Positions 24,848 to 33,348 of a DNA stretch of 64,000 bases are shown here, in pieces. Each line of letters opens with the position of its first letter. Within the stretch, counting starts at the first letter, position 1. The stretch covers positions 62,001 through 126,000 of the forward strand of contig NZ_JACHYC010000008.1 in assembly GCF_014192575.1 (NCBI RefSeq). The letters are read 5' to 3'. The position numbers and the translations under genes are program-made. Origin of the DNA: Variovorax sp. Sphag1AA. GTDB taxonomy: Bacteria; Pseudomonadota; Gammaproteobacteria; Burkholderiales; Burkholderiaceae_C. The notes under the pieces are model-generated. The model saw nothing but the letters and a program-made list of their open reading frames with translations, did not search any database and was not told the origin of the DNA.

Positions 24848-26629
24848 CTATTGGCAGACGAAGTTCTCGGCCTTCTCGATGTCGCCGCTGCCCTTGTAGC
24901 GCGCCACCTTCGGGTACGCGCACAGCGGACGGGTGCGGTCGGGGGCCCAACTTGCGGGCACGTCGGCGTTCACGCCGCCCGCATTGCCGGTGCCGCGAGC
25001 GGAAGCCACGACCGAGTCCGCGATCTCGCCCTTCTCGACCCAGTTGACGAGCGGCGTGAGCATGTCGAACTGGTCGGTCGTCGGCCCGCCGGCGCAATGG
25101 TTCATGCCCGGCACGCGATAGAAGCGCGCGAAGTTCGAGGCATCGCCGCCATTGGCCGCCATGAGTTCGTTGTACCAACGCTGCGTGTCGTCGCTCGAGA
25201 AGATCGGGTCGCTCGTGCCGTGATAGACCATTGCCTTCGCACCGCGCTTCTTCAGCTTGCTGAGGTCGCTCGGATTCGGCGGCGTCATGAAGGACAGCGA
25301 GTTCTCGGTGTAGAGCGCGCTCGTCGCGGTGATCTTCGCGAGGATCGTGTCGATGTTCGAGTTGAGCGTGAAGGTCGAGCCGCTGAAGCCTGTCGGGCTC
25401 TCCGGCGGCACCTGCCAGATAAAGGCAACCGCACCCGGATCGAGTAGGAGCGAGAACTGGAACTTCCAGGTCGACCATCCGCTGGTGCCCAGCCCCGCAT
25501 CGAACGGGAAGCTCGAGTAGAACTTCTGCCCGTTGCCGTCGAGCGCACCAGCGAAGAGCTGGCCGATGCGCTGCTTCTGGTCGGCGCTCAGGCAAGTGCC
25601 GTCGCGCGAACCGCTGCAGGTCGGCACATCGCGGTCGAGGTTGAAGGCCGCCTGGCAGGCGCCGGTGTCTTGCACGAGGCCGTCGGTCGCACCGTCAAGC
25701 GCATCGCACTTTGCGAGCACCGCGTTCGAGACCAATGCGCGTTCGGTTGCGGTGAAGCCAGTACCCAGGTCCCCGGGCGTGGTCGCCAGCGCGTTGTAGT
25801 TCTGCGCGCCGACGATGTTCGCCGACGCAGCGAGCGGCAGCCGGAAGCCTGGGTCACCGACGAGGAAGCCGTCGTAGTCGTCGGGGTAGCGCGACATCGC
25901 AACCATGGTGTGGCGCCCGCCGTTGGAGCAGCCGCCGAAGTACGAGCGGTCCGGCCCCTTGCCGTAGGCCGAGGCGATCAGCGCCTTCGCCATCGGCGTG
26001 AGCTTGGCGACGGCCTGGTAGCCGTAGTCGAGGCGCGCCTGCGGGTCGATGCCGAAGAACGGCGTGCCTTGCTGATGGCCCGCGTCCGAGCTGATCACGG
26101 CGAAGCCCATGTTGAGTGCGTTGTCCAGCGCGCCACCTCCGTTGACGGCGCCGGTCGCGGTGACGACGCTGCCGTCGATGCCGCCATTGGCCTGGTAGAA
26201 GAAGCGGCCGTTCCAGTTTGCTGGCAGGCGCATCTCGAAGCCCACCGCGTAGTTCTGTCCGTCGACCGTGCTGGTACGCGAATACATCGAGCCCGTCACC
26301 TGGCAATGCGCGCCGACGGACTTGCCCGCCACGGTCAGCGTGCCGGCCGCGATCGAGTTGGCCGCAGTGATCGTGGTGTTCGCGAAGTTGAAGCCAGTGA
26401 GCGAGGCGCAGTCCTTGAGCGCCGCGCCGACCGCGACGCCGAGCACCGGCAAGGTCTCGACCGGTGGCGTGGTCGTCGTGCCGCCCGAGGCAGGCGGCGT
26501 GGTGTTGCCACCGCTCGACGTCGATGTGCCGGTCGACGGGGTTGGGAAGAAACCGCTGCTGCCACCACCACCGCAGGCGGCGAGCAACGTGGCGACGAGG
26601 GCCAGGGATGCTGCTGATGTTGTCTTCAA
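24848..26629 (-). CDS. Tannase/feruloyl esterase family lipoprotein
   Basis: 593 aa. Lipoprotein signal with lipobox LLAAC followed by GGGGSS and a Ser/Thr/Pro-rich linker (to about 60), then a tannase-family (PF07519) alpha/beta hydrolase. The CS-D-HC pattern of this family is present: Cys234-Ser235 in GGCSNGGRH and His511-Cys512 in 'GMNHCAGG'. Such enzymes cleave aromatic carboxylic esters (gallate, ferulate, or MHET in MHETase). Start taken as TTG 26629, preceded by GAGGAGA at good spacing; an in-frame ATG at 26653 has no ribosome site. Regulated from a -10 that overlaps a palindrome next to a divergent marR gene. Confidence 0.9.
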   Translation of the reverse strand: MKTTSAASLALVATLLAACGGGGSSGFFPTPSTGTSTSSGGNTTPPASGGTTTTPPVETLPVLGVAVGAALKDCASLTGFNFANTTITAANSIAAGTLTVAGKSVGAHCQVTGSMYSRTSTVDGQNYAVGFEMRLPANWNGRFFYQANGGIDGSVVTATGAVNGGGALDNALNMGFAVISSDAGHQQGTPFFGIDPQARLDYGYQAVAKLTPMAKALIASAYGKGPDRSYFGGCSNGGRHTMVAMSRYPDDYDGFLVGDPGFRLPLAASANIVGAQNYNALATTPGDLGTGFTATERALVSNAVLAKCDALDGATDGLVQDTGACQAAFNLDRDVPTCSGSRDGTCLSADQKQRIGQLFAGALDGNGQKFYSSFPFDAGLGTSGWSTWKFQFSLLLDPGAVAFIWQVPPESPTGFSGSTFTLNSNIDTILAKITATSALYTENSLSFMTPPNPSDLSKLKKRGAKAMVYHGTSDPIFSSDDTQRWYNELMAANGGDASNFARFYRVPGMNHCAGGPTTDQFDMLTPLVNWVEKGEIADSVVASARGTGNAGGVNADVPASWAPDRTRPLCAYPKVARYKGSGDIEKAENFVCQ

Positions 26630-26664
26630 GTATGTCTCCTCTGACGCATGCATGAGGCGTCAAC

Positions 26665-26683
26665 TAGTTAATCTAATTAACTA
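26665..26683. promoter_or_regulatory. MarR-type operator over the tannase promoter
   Basis: Perfect inverted repeat TAGTTAAT-CTA-ATTAACTA (8-bp arms, 3-bp centre). A minus-strand promoter fits across it: -35 TTGGTT (26692-26697), 16-bp spacer, -10 TAGATT (26670-26675), so a protein bound here would cover the -10. Arm size and AT-rich sequence are typical of MarR operators, and a marR gene is divergent 112 bp away. Confidence 0.75.
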
Positions 26684-26794
26684 TGTGGAGTAACCAATCT
26701 ATCGTTTACACCAACTCTGATTGGCATGAGATGAACTTGACCAACAACTAAAGTTCAGCGATAGAACAAATAGGTGTAACGCGACAATCGGCCG

Positions 26795-27277
26795 ATGCCC
26801 AGGAACAAAAACGCTCCCCTCGATGCCACGCCCGCGGGCCGGCTGGTCGAAGCCTCACTGCACCGGGTGCTCGGCTACCAGCTCGCGCAGGCGTCCATCG
26901 TCACGGACGCGGTCTTCACCGAGCAGGTGGGCGGCCCTCACGAGTTGCGGCCGGTCGAATACACGGTGCTCGCGCTGATTCACGAGAACCCCGATGTGTC
27001 GGCTGCACGGCTTGCCAAGGCGCTCGCAGTGACTGCACCCAACATCGCCGCGTGGATCGACCGCCTCGAGAAGCGCGGACTGATCCACCGCATTCCGCAT
27101 GCGACCGATCGGCGCGCGCAGCATCTGCGCACCACGCCGGCAGGCGCGACCCTCGTGACGAAGGCCACGCAGTCGGTGCTCAAGGGTGAGGATGAAGCGC
27201 TCGCATCGCTCACGCAGGGCGAGCGGATGATCCTGATCGAGCTGTTGCACAAGGTCGCGAACTGCCGCGGCGCCTGA
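26795..27277 (+). CDS. MarR-family transcriptional regulator
   Basis: 160 aa winged-helix dimeric regulator. Recognition region 'VSAARLAKALAVTAPNIAAWIDRLEKRGL' (in segments, residues 68-97), wing 'HATDRRAQHLRTTPAG' with the family D-x-R. Divergent from the tannase gene with a 19-bp palindrome between them, so it most likely represses the tannase and releases it on binding an aromatic ligand (inference from family behaviour). Confidence 0.92.
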   Translation: MPRNKNAPLDATPAGRLVEASLHRVLGYQLAQASIVTDAVFTEQVGGPHELRPVEYTVLALIHENPDVSAARLAKALAVTAPNIAAWIDRLEKRGLIHRIPHATDRRAQHLRTTPAGATLVTKATQSVLKGEDEALASLTQGERMILIELLHKVANCRGA

Positions 27278-27301
27278 GGACGCCGCAGCCACGCCCGAAC
27301 C

Positions 27302-28483
27302 TCAGCGCAGGATTCGGGTCAACTCCAGCGACTCGCTGGTCAGGCCGATATAGGCGCGGCGATATTGCGCCTCGAACTTCACCACGCGGCCGATGTCCTG
27401 CGCATAGAAAGCCGTTGCTTCGAAGGGCAGCGCCTGTGCGGGCCCAACGCCCACCGCGGCGTACATCCAGCCCTTGTAGGTGATCTTCGTTGCCTTCAGC
27501 GACGCGCCGTCGACATCGAACGTCGAATCGCCGAGGACCGTTGCGTCCAGCTCGTAGCGGGCCTTCTCGCCGTTCGAAGCGACGTACTCCTCATGCCACC
27601 GCATGCCGGACCGAAGGTCCTTGCGCCCCCAGCCGCCGGGCGGAGACGATGAATCGAAAAGGCCGCCAAGCGGCGAGCTCACGGACAGGACCTTTCCGTC
27701 GAGCGACTCGATCCGGCTTCCCTGGTTGAAGATGAGGCGGTCGCTCTCGATTCTGTCGAGCTGATAGAGCACGGTCGAACGGGTGCCGGTGAGTTTGTCC
27801 ACCAGCACGTATTCGAGCGCATCGCCCCTGCGCAGGGCCGCGCCCGTGACGGTGTGCGCGGCGGGCGCTGCCGGGGTAAACGCAACGGGCACGACCGGCG
27901 CGGGCGACGGTGTCGGCGCCTTCGCGACGGGTTGCTCCACGACGGCTGGCTCCTGCACTGGGTTCGCGACCAGCTTCTTCTCAGACGGTTCAGCGGCGAG
28001 GACAGGCGCCGCCCCCGGAACCGTCGCCCGGACAAACGTGCCAGTCACCAGGCCATCGTCCCGGTTTCCGCTTCGGTCATACGCGCGCTCCTGACCGAAG
28101 ACGAGCTGGATCCAGGTCGGATAGGTGAATGCTGCCCCGGTCCCGACGTCGATCGCCGCACCGATGACGCCCCCGATCACGACGTTGCCCGCAAGCCCCG
28201 CATTGGCACGCGAAACGGCCTGGCCCACCGCAGGTGGCTGGCCCGCGAGCGCGCACTTGATCGACAGATTGCCGCCTGATCGGCGAACCACCGCGCTCTC
28301 GCCGGAGCGAACGAAGGACGAGCCCTTGTCGTTCTGAAGTTCGCATTCCGCCCCCGGAATCGCGGCACCGCCATCGACGATGGTCTCGACCTTGATCGAC
28401 TGGTCGGTGCCTTGGGTGACCGATGCACACCCCCCCATTGCCAATGCGGTGAGCAACACCGCAACCGTGCCCCAACTCCTCAT
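27302..28483 (-). CDS. Lipoprotein of unknown function
   Basis: 393 aa. Signal peptide with lipobox AMGGC, then about 100 residues with a Gly-rich membrane-like patch ('GLAGNVVIGGVIGAAIDVGTGAAF'), a Pro/Ala linker (about 150-205), and a C-terminal beta-rich domain with 'YVLVDKLTGTRSTVLYQLDRI' and 'GMRWHEEYVA'. I do not recognise the family. ATG 28483 has GAGG 6 nt upstream; an ATG 12 nt earlier has none. The leader contains an inverted repeat whose second arm ends at this GAGG. Confidence 0.75.
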   Translation of the reverse strand: MRSWGTVAVLLTALAMGGCASVTQGTDQSIKVETIVDGGAAIPGAECELQNDKGSSFVRSGESAVVRRSGGNLSIKCALAGQPPAVGQAVSRANAGLAGNVVIGGVIGAAIDVGTGAAFTYPTWIQLVFGQERAYDRSGNRDDGLVTGTFVRATVPGAAPVLAAEPSEKKLVANPVQEPAVVEQPVAKAPTPSPAPVVPVAFTPAAPAAHTVTGAALRRGDALEYVLVDKLTGTRSTVLYQLDRIESDRLIFNQGSRIESLDGKVLSVSSPLGGLFDSSSPPGGWGRKDLRSGMRWHEEYVASNGEKARYELDATVLGDSTFDVDGASLKATKITYKGWMYAAVGVGPAQALPFEATAFYAQDIGRVVKFEAQYRRAYIGLTSESLELTRILR

Positions 28484-28490
28484 CCACCAC

Positions 28491-28514
28491 CTCATTTGAA
28501 TGTAAGCAAATGAG
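28491..28514 (-). promoter_or_regulatory. Inverted repeat in the lipoprotein leader overlapping its ribosome site
   Basis: Perfect 8-bp arms CTCATTTG and CAAATGAG separated by 8 nt. In the minus-strand transcript the second arm is immediately continuous with the GAGG used for ATG 28483 (it contains GAG), so the hairpin could shield ribosome entry; as DNA it could also be an operator. Confidence 0.45.
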
Positions 28515-28553
28515 TCTAGGGCAATAACGGGCGGCCCGAGATGGTGGTTTGCG

Positions 28554-29726
28554 CTACTCCAGCACGCCGAGATCGACCACCTCGAAGGCCCAGAACCCAA
28601 GCAGCACGTGGGACACCGACACGCCAATGAGCCCACCCTGTCGCGCATAGAGCCAGCCCCAGAACAGCCCCGCCACGAAGGCGACCACCGCCAGCCCCGG
28701 CGACACGTACAGGTGCGCGGCCGAAAAGATGATGTTCGCGCCGACGATCGCGAGCCAGGTACTCCAGCGCCCGGTGAGGAAGTGCGACAGCGGCCCCTGC
28801 ACGCCACCGCGATAGATCAGCTCCTGGAAGGGCGCGAACACCACGTAGGCCGCGGCCAGCCACGGGTTGAAGGTGCTCCCGGATGACGACGACGAGAACA
28901 TCTGGAACAGAGGCTGCCCGTGCATGGCAGGCACCCAGGTCACGAGCGCGAGCTTCAGCAGCACTGTGGCGGCCATCAGGGGCAAGGTGAAGAGCACCGC
29001 CTCGCGCACATGCGGGCCCGCGTTCTCGGTCGTCAGGCCGAAGAAGCGGGCCGGATACCGCGACACCCGCACGAAGACGAACATGATCGCGCAGCAGACG
29101 AAGATCGCGGGCACGGTAACGAACTCGCTGTGGCCGAAGGTCTCCTTGACGCGCATCGCAGTACCGAGCACCCACGTGTACAGCGTGTAGGCCAGCATCA
29201 GCAGCAGCGTGAAGCGGCCCATCACCGCGCGCGTGCGTTCCTGCGCCAGGATGCGGTCCGCCGAGGCCGCGGCATTGGCGCTGGTCACGCGCAGCCGTTC
29301 GGCCACCAGCGCGCCGATGTCCATCAGCACCGGCACCAGAGAAGGCCGCGATTCGGCGAGATGCACGATGTCGGACAGCGGCAGAGAGAGGCCGCGCACC
29401 GGGCCTTCGGCGCGCACCGTCGCCGAGCGCGGCACGAGGTCGAACAGCGCCATCTCGCCGATCGAGTCGCCGGGGCCGACGCGGTTGATGAGGTGCTCGT
29501 CGCCGTTCACGCCGCGCTTGAGCACTTGCGCCTGGCCGTGCTCGATGATGAGCAGCTCTTCCGGCGTGTCGCCTTCGCGCACCAGGTCGACGCCGTCCGC
29601 GTAGTCGACCCATCGGGTGCTGTGGGCCAGTGCTCCGAGGTCGGCGGTGCTGCATCGGCGGAAGATTGCGCAGCGGCCGAGGAGCGCCCTGGCGTCGTCC
29701 TCCAGTTCGACGATGGGGGTGCTCAT
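28554..29726 (-). CDS. cNMP-binding domain fused to CPBP intramembrane protease
   Basis: 390 aa. Residues about 15-140 form a Crp-like cyclic-nucleotide-binding domain ('GDSIGEMALFDLVPRSATVRA' phosphate cassette). After a helical linker there are several membrane segments with CPBP (Rce1/ABI-type) motifs: motif 1 reads Q301-E302-L-I-Y-R where E-E-x-x-x-R is usual, motif 2 FSAAH, motif 3 SVSHVLLG. The design suggests a membrane protease gated by a nucleotide signal or by lipid-like ligands. The first Glu being Gln makes protease activity uncertain. ATG lies 2 bp after the MFS stop, so it is co-translated with that transporter. Confidence 0.82.
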   Translation of the reverse strand: MSTPIVELEDDARALLGRCAIFRRCSTADLGALAHSTRWVDYADGVDLVREGDTPEELLIIEHGQAQVLKRGVNGDEHLINRVGPGDSIGEMALFDLVPRSATVRAEGPVRGLSLPLSDIVHLAESRPSLVPVLMDIGALVAERLRVTSANAAASADRILAQERTRAVMGRFTLLLMLAYTLYTWVLGTAMRVKETFGHSEFVTVPAIFVCCAIMFVFVRVSRYPARFFGLTTENAGPHVREAVLFTLPLMAATVLLKLALVTWVPAMHGQPLFQMFSSSSSGSTFNPWLAAAYVVFAPFQELIYRGGVQGPLSHFLTGRWSTWLAIVGANIIFSAAHLYVSPGLAVVAFVAGLFWGWLYARQGGLIGVSVSHVLLGFWAFEVVDLGVLE

Positions 29727-29728
29727 GG

Positions 29729-30964
29729 TCACGCGGCCACCTTGTCCTGCCGCGCCAGCCTGAACACGGCCGGGGCGCACAGCAGCATCAGCGCACAGAC
29801 CACCGCCAAAGCCGTTTCGATCGCGGTGCGTGCATCGGCACCCCGCCCCGCGATGTGGCCGACCACCACGCTGCCGGCCAGCAAGCCCACGTCTGTGAGC
29901 CACGCCACCGCGCCCTGTGCAAGGCCTTGCGCATCGCGCGGCAACGCACGCGCTGCGGCATAGCGCAGCGGTCCGCCCGAGAGCATGCCGATGCCGAAGC
30001 CCAGCGCCGCGCCACCCACCATGAAGAAGACCGCGCCCGCGGGCGCGGCCACGACCAGCAACACACCCGCAATCGCACTCGTGAGGCCGGTGATGACCAA
30101 CGGACGTGATCCCGTGCGATCGAGCCAGCGGATCACGCATGCGGTGGCGAACAGGCCGCCGAGCAGCAGCGGCACCATCAGCGGAGCCGTGGCGGTCATG
30201 CCCAGTCCGAGTCGCGTGGCCGCGACCGTGGGCATCCAGACCAGCGCGGATTGACCCGCACCGGTGCCCAGCGCGAGCAGGATGGTCGGAAGCATCGGCC
30301 GGCTGAACGCCAGCCACCAGGGCGCCGGCCGCTCCGACTCGTGCGATGCGGCCGAGGCCGGCAGCGGCCACGCAAGCGACAGCAACGCGAGGCAGGCGCC
30401 GAACGAGAACGCAGTGCGCCAGCCGAGTTGCAGCAACCAGGGCGTGCCGATGGTCGCCACGACGTAGGTCAATCCATAGGCCATCGACACCTGCCCCAGC
30501 AGCCGGCCGTGCTGTTCGGGCGGCCAATGGGTCACGATGACGGCCGCCACCAAGGGCAACAAGGGACCATGCGCCAGCCCCTGCAGTGCGCGCGCAGCCA
30601 ATACGCCGTCCGGGCTGGGCAGCACGGTGGCCAGCCCACCCGAGACGACCGCCAGCATCAGGGAGCCGCGCAGCAGCCGGGTCGCACCCACGCGCCGGAC
30701 CGCCAATGCAGCCAGCGGCACCGCCACGAGCGTTGCGGCGACGAACACCGACAGCAACCACGAGGCCAGTTGCGCGGACGCCCCGGTGGAAGCGCGCATG
30801 GCCGGCAGCACGTAGCTGATCGCGCCGGCCTCGAAGCCCGCGGTGATCGCCGCGCCGAGCAGCGCCACCATGCGGCGCGATGCGTGGTCCATCGATGGGG
30901 CGTGCACCGGGCTCACTGCCGGCGGCATTCGGGCGTCGATCTTCGGTTCCACGGGCTCGGGCAT
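29729..30964 (-). CDS. MFS transporter
   Basis: 411 aa, about twelve membrane segments. First-half motifs 'VPLAALAVRRVGATRLLRGSL' (motif A variant) and 'ALQGLAHGPLLPLVAAVI' suggest a DHA1/AraJ-like drug or sugar exporter. ATG 30964 gives a short cytoplasmic N-terminus; an in-frame longer start would overlap the divergent acyltransferase. Precedes the cNMP-CPBP gene with a 2-bp gap. Substrate unknown. Confidence 0.9.
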   Translation of the reverse strand: MPEPVEPKIDARMPPAVSPVHAPSMDHASRRMVALLGAAITAGFEAGAISYVLPAMRASTGASAQLASWLLSVFVAATLVAVPLAALAVRRVGATRLLRGSLMLAVVSGGLATVLPSPDGVLAARALQGLAHGPLLPLVAAVIVTHWPPEQHGRLLGQVSMAYGLTYVVATIGTPWLLQLGWRTAFSFGACLALLSLAWPLPASAASHESERPAPWWLAFSRPMLPTILLALGTGAGQSALVWMPTVAATRLGLGMTATAPLMVPLLLGGLFATACVIRWLDRTGSRPLVITGLTSAIAGVLLVVAAPAGAVFFMVGGAALGFGIGMLSGGPLRYAAARALPRDAQGLAQGAVAWLTDVGLLAGSVVVGHIAGRGADARTAIETALAVVCALMLLCAPAVFRLARQDKVAA

Positions 30965-31008
30965 GGGGCGCAGTGTAGGGCCGGCTTCGTGCCCTATGCT
31001 TGCGGCCC

Positions 31009-31599
31009 ATGGCCCGGACCATCTTCGACACCCCGCTGCTGGAGCCGATGCTGCGAAACGCATCGCGCGGCGTGCTGCGCGTGCTCGGCTGGAAGGTGCA
31101 CGGCGAGTTGCCGGAGCGCGCGGTGCGTTGCGTCGTCATCGCGGCGCCCCACACCAGCAACTGGGACTTCCCCTTCACGCTGCTCGCGGCATTCGCGCTG
31201 CGCATGCGCATCCGCTGGATGGGCAAGGCTTCTTTGTTTCGCCCTCCTTTCGGCGGACTGATGCGCTGGCTTGGCGGCATCCCGGTGCATCGCGAACGGT
31301 CGAACAACCTGATCGCGGCTTCGGTCGAGGCGCTGAAGCTGGCGCCCGGTCCGCTGCAATTGGTGGTAGCGCCCGAAGGCACCCGCAGCCGCGCGCGCCA
31401 ATGGAAAGCCGGCTTCCACCACATCGCCCGCGGCGCGGGGTTGCCGATCCAGCTCTCCTATCTCGACTGGGGAACCCGCTCCTGCGGCCTCGGGCCGCTG
31501 GTGGACCCGACCGACGATGTCGACGGCGACATCGCCCGCATCCGCGCCTTCTACGCGCCGTTTCGCGGGCGCAACGCCGATCAGTTCGATTCGGGCTGA
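31009..31599 (+). CDS. 1-acyl-sn-glycerol-3-phosphate acyltransferase family protein
   Basis: 196 aa PlsC-type acyltransferase. The H-x4-D motif is H-T-S-N-W-D in 'APHTSNWDF', and the phosphate-binding block is APEGTRSR. It is shorter than E. coli PlsC (245 aa) and resembles the compact 'lysophospholipid acyltransferase-like' group that acylates phospholipids or other acceptors at the inner membrane. Divergent from the MFS gene by 44 bp; its end overlaps the convergent Ldh gene by 19 bp. Confidence 0.88.
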   Translation: MARTIFDTPLLEPMLRNASRGVLRVLGWKVHGELPERAVRCVVIAAPHTSNWDFPFTLLAAFALRMRIRWMGKASLFRPPFGGLMRWLGGIPVHRERSNNLIAASVEALKLAPGPLQLVVAPEGTRSRARQWKAGFHHIARGAGLPIQLSYLDWGTRSCGLGPLVDPTDDVDGDIARIRAFYAPFRGRNADQFDSG

Positions 31600-32654
31600 G
31601 GCAGCGCGACGCCGTACTTCTCGGCCCACGGACGCAGCGCGGGGAGGATGCTGTCGTGCAGCAGCACGCCGCGATCCTGCTGGTCGGCGGCCAATCGATA
31701 GCCTCGTTCGCCTGGTAGCCGAACCGGGCGCGTTGCATCGACGGGCTTCGAGGCGCGGCACTGGCGTGCGACCTCGCCCATCTGCCGCTCGAAGGCTTCG
31801 AGGCCCGCGAACGCCGCCGGGTCGATCACCTGCAGGAAGACCGTGGCGCCCCATCCCTCGCGCGGATCGGCGCGGCCGTGGCCGGCAAGGCCGCCGGTCA
31901 GTGCCTCGACCAGCAGCGACAGGCCGAAGCCCTTGTGTCCCGAATCGAGCCCGCCCAGCGGAAGAATGGTGCCCTTCGGCTCGTTGAAGAGCACGGCAGG
32001 ATCATCGGATGCCTTTCCGTGCCCATCGATCAGCCACGGAGCCGGTAGCTTGCCGCCTTCCTTGTGCAGGCGACCGGTCAGGCCGTTGGTCGTGGTGGAG
32101 GTGGAGATATCGATCGACACCGGCGAGTCACCCGAAGGGAAGCCCGCCGACACCGGATTGGGCGTGAAGACAGGGTCCAGTCCGCCGAAGGGCGCGACGC
32201 TCGCGGCATTGGGATCAGAGCACGTCAGCAGCAACACCAGCCCCTGCTCGGCCGCACGCTGGTGGTAGCTCGCGAGACTTGCGATGTGATGGCTGCGCCG
32301 GATCACGACCGTGCCGGTGCCCTCGTCGCAGGCAAGCCGCGCGGCCTCTTCGAGCGCGCGAAGCACCAGCCACGGGCCCGGCAGACGGCGGCCATCCCAC
32401 AGCTGGGCGGCTGGTCGCGACGACACGATCTCCGGCCCGCCTTCGAGCACCATGCCGCCCTTCTCGATGTCGGCAAGGTAAGGCGCGAGCAATTGCAGCC
32501 CGTGCGTGGTGTGCCCCATCAGGTCACCCTCGACCAGCACGGTCGCAACGACCTGGGCCTTGTCGCCCGGCATTCCGGCGCGTTCGAGCAGCGTGCGCGC
32601 GAACTCGGCGAGACCCGCGGCGGAAAGGCGATGGGCGGCGTTGTCCTGCTGCAT
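31581..32654 (-). CDS. Malate/L-lactate dehydrogenase-type (Ldh_2) oxidoreductase
   Basis: 357 aa NAD(P)-dependent enzyme of the Ldh_2 fold, unrelated to Rossmann dehydrogenases; members reduce or oxidise malate, lactate, ureidoglycolate or cyclic imino acids. Seen: 'DLMGHTTHGLQLLAPYL' (substrate-site His), 'VVIRRSHHIASLASYHQRAAEQGLV' region and 'GHKGFGLSLLVEALTGGLAGHG'. Full length for the family. It begins 8 bp after the DUF3297 gene ends, so the two are likely co-transcribed. Substrate not identifiable. Confidence 0.9.
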   Translation of the reverse strand: MQQDNAAHRLSAAGLAEFARTLLERAGMPGDKAQVVATVLVEGDLMGHTTHGLQLLAPYLADIEKGGMVLEGGPEIVSSRPAAQLWDGRRLPGPWLVLRALEEAARLACDEGTGTVVIRRSHHIASLASYHQRAAEQGLVLLLTCSDPNAASVAPFGGLDPVFTPNPVSAGFPSGDSPVSIDISTSTTTNGLTGRLHKEGGKLPAPWLIDGHGKASDDPAVLFNEPKGTILPLGGLDSGHKGFGLSLLVEALTGGLAGHGRADPREGWGATVFLQVIDPAAFAGLEAFERQMGEVARQCRASKPVDATRPVRLPGERGYRLAADQQDRGVLLHDSILPALRPWAEKYGVALPQPESN

Positions 32655-32662
32655 GGCGTCCC

Positions 32663-32911
32663 CTACTTGTAGAAGACCTCGACCTTGCCCTTGAGCTTGA
32701 TCAGCAAGGGCTGGCCCTTGCGATCGAGCGCCCGGCCTGCAGGCACCTTGATCCAGCCTTCGCTGATGCAGTATTCCTCGACGTCGTTCCGGTCCTTGCC
32801 GTTGAAGCGGACGCCGATGTCGTGCTCGAAGATGGCGGGGACATGGTGTGGGCTGCGCGGATCGACCGAAAGATGGTCAGGCAGCGGGGGCATTTGTGCG
32901 GATTCGGACAT
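32663..32911 (-). CDS. DUF3297 family protein
   Basis: 82 aa small soluble protein: 'DHLSVDPRSPHHVPAIFEHDIGVRFNG' followed by 'VEEYCISEGWIKVPAGRALDRKGQPL' matches DUF3297. Function unknown. The gene sits between the 75-aa gene (43 bp upstream) and the Ldh gene (8 bp downstream) on the same strand. Confidence 0.85.
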   Translation of the reverse strand: MSESAQMPPLPDHLSVDPRSPHHVPAIFEHDIGVRFNGKDRNDVEEYCISEGWIKVPAGRALDRKGQPLLIKLKGKVEVFYK

Positions 32912-32954
32912 CGATGAAGCTCTGGAAAAGTGAATTCGGCCCGTAGTGTGACAG

Positions 32955-33182
32955 TCAGTCGATCCACGGCCCGCCGAGCATCGCCTGGATGTAGGCCGCG
33001 ACCTTCACGAGGTCCTCGTCGGACAGCGGCAGCGGCGGCGCATCGACGAGATGTTCGGCCACCAGGTGCAGCTTGGCGGATGCATTGGGCGCCTCCTGCA
33101 GCAGCACCGCGATGGCCGCCGTGTGCGCGACCGCCCTCAACTCGAGCGCACGCAGCCTTGCGTTGATATCTTCCAGTTCCAT
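32955..33182 (-). CDS. Small helical protein, unknown function
   Basis: 75 aa. Starts 'MELEDINARLRALEL', probably a coiled-coil-like helix, followed by Ala/Leu-rich helices and ending 'AMLGGPWID'. AGGAG 6 nt before ATG 33182 supports a real gene and sets the start against a longer upstream reading. Family not recognised. Likely first in an operon with DUF3297 and Ldh genes. Confidence 0.7.
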   Translation of the reverse strand: MELEDINARLRALELRAVAHTAAIAVLLQEAPNASAKLHLVAEHLVDAPPLPLSDEDLVKVAAYIQAMLGGPWID

Positions 33183-33348
33183 TCTTTTCTCCTGTCGCGG
33201 ACCGGGTGACGCGTCCGATTCTGCTTCGGATAGTGTGACGCAGCGGATTGTTTCGGCAAATGCAATGCCGTATTGACCGGGGCCGTCTTTTTCACCAGAG
33301 AAGCAAGGAATAGATTGAAGGCGCGCCATCCCCACGGAGGTTGCCATC

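Noticed and set aside
28554..31424. A 956-codon frame that would join the cNMP-CPBP protein to sequence across the MFS gene
   Set aside because: The upstream half is an out-of-frame reading of the MFS gene. The real start is ATG 29726, 2 bp after the MFS stop.
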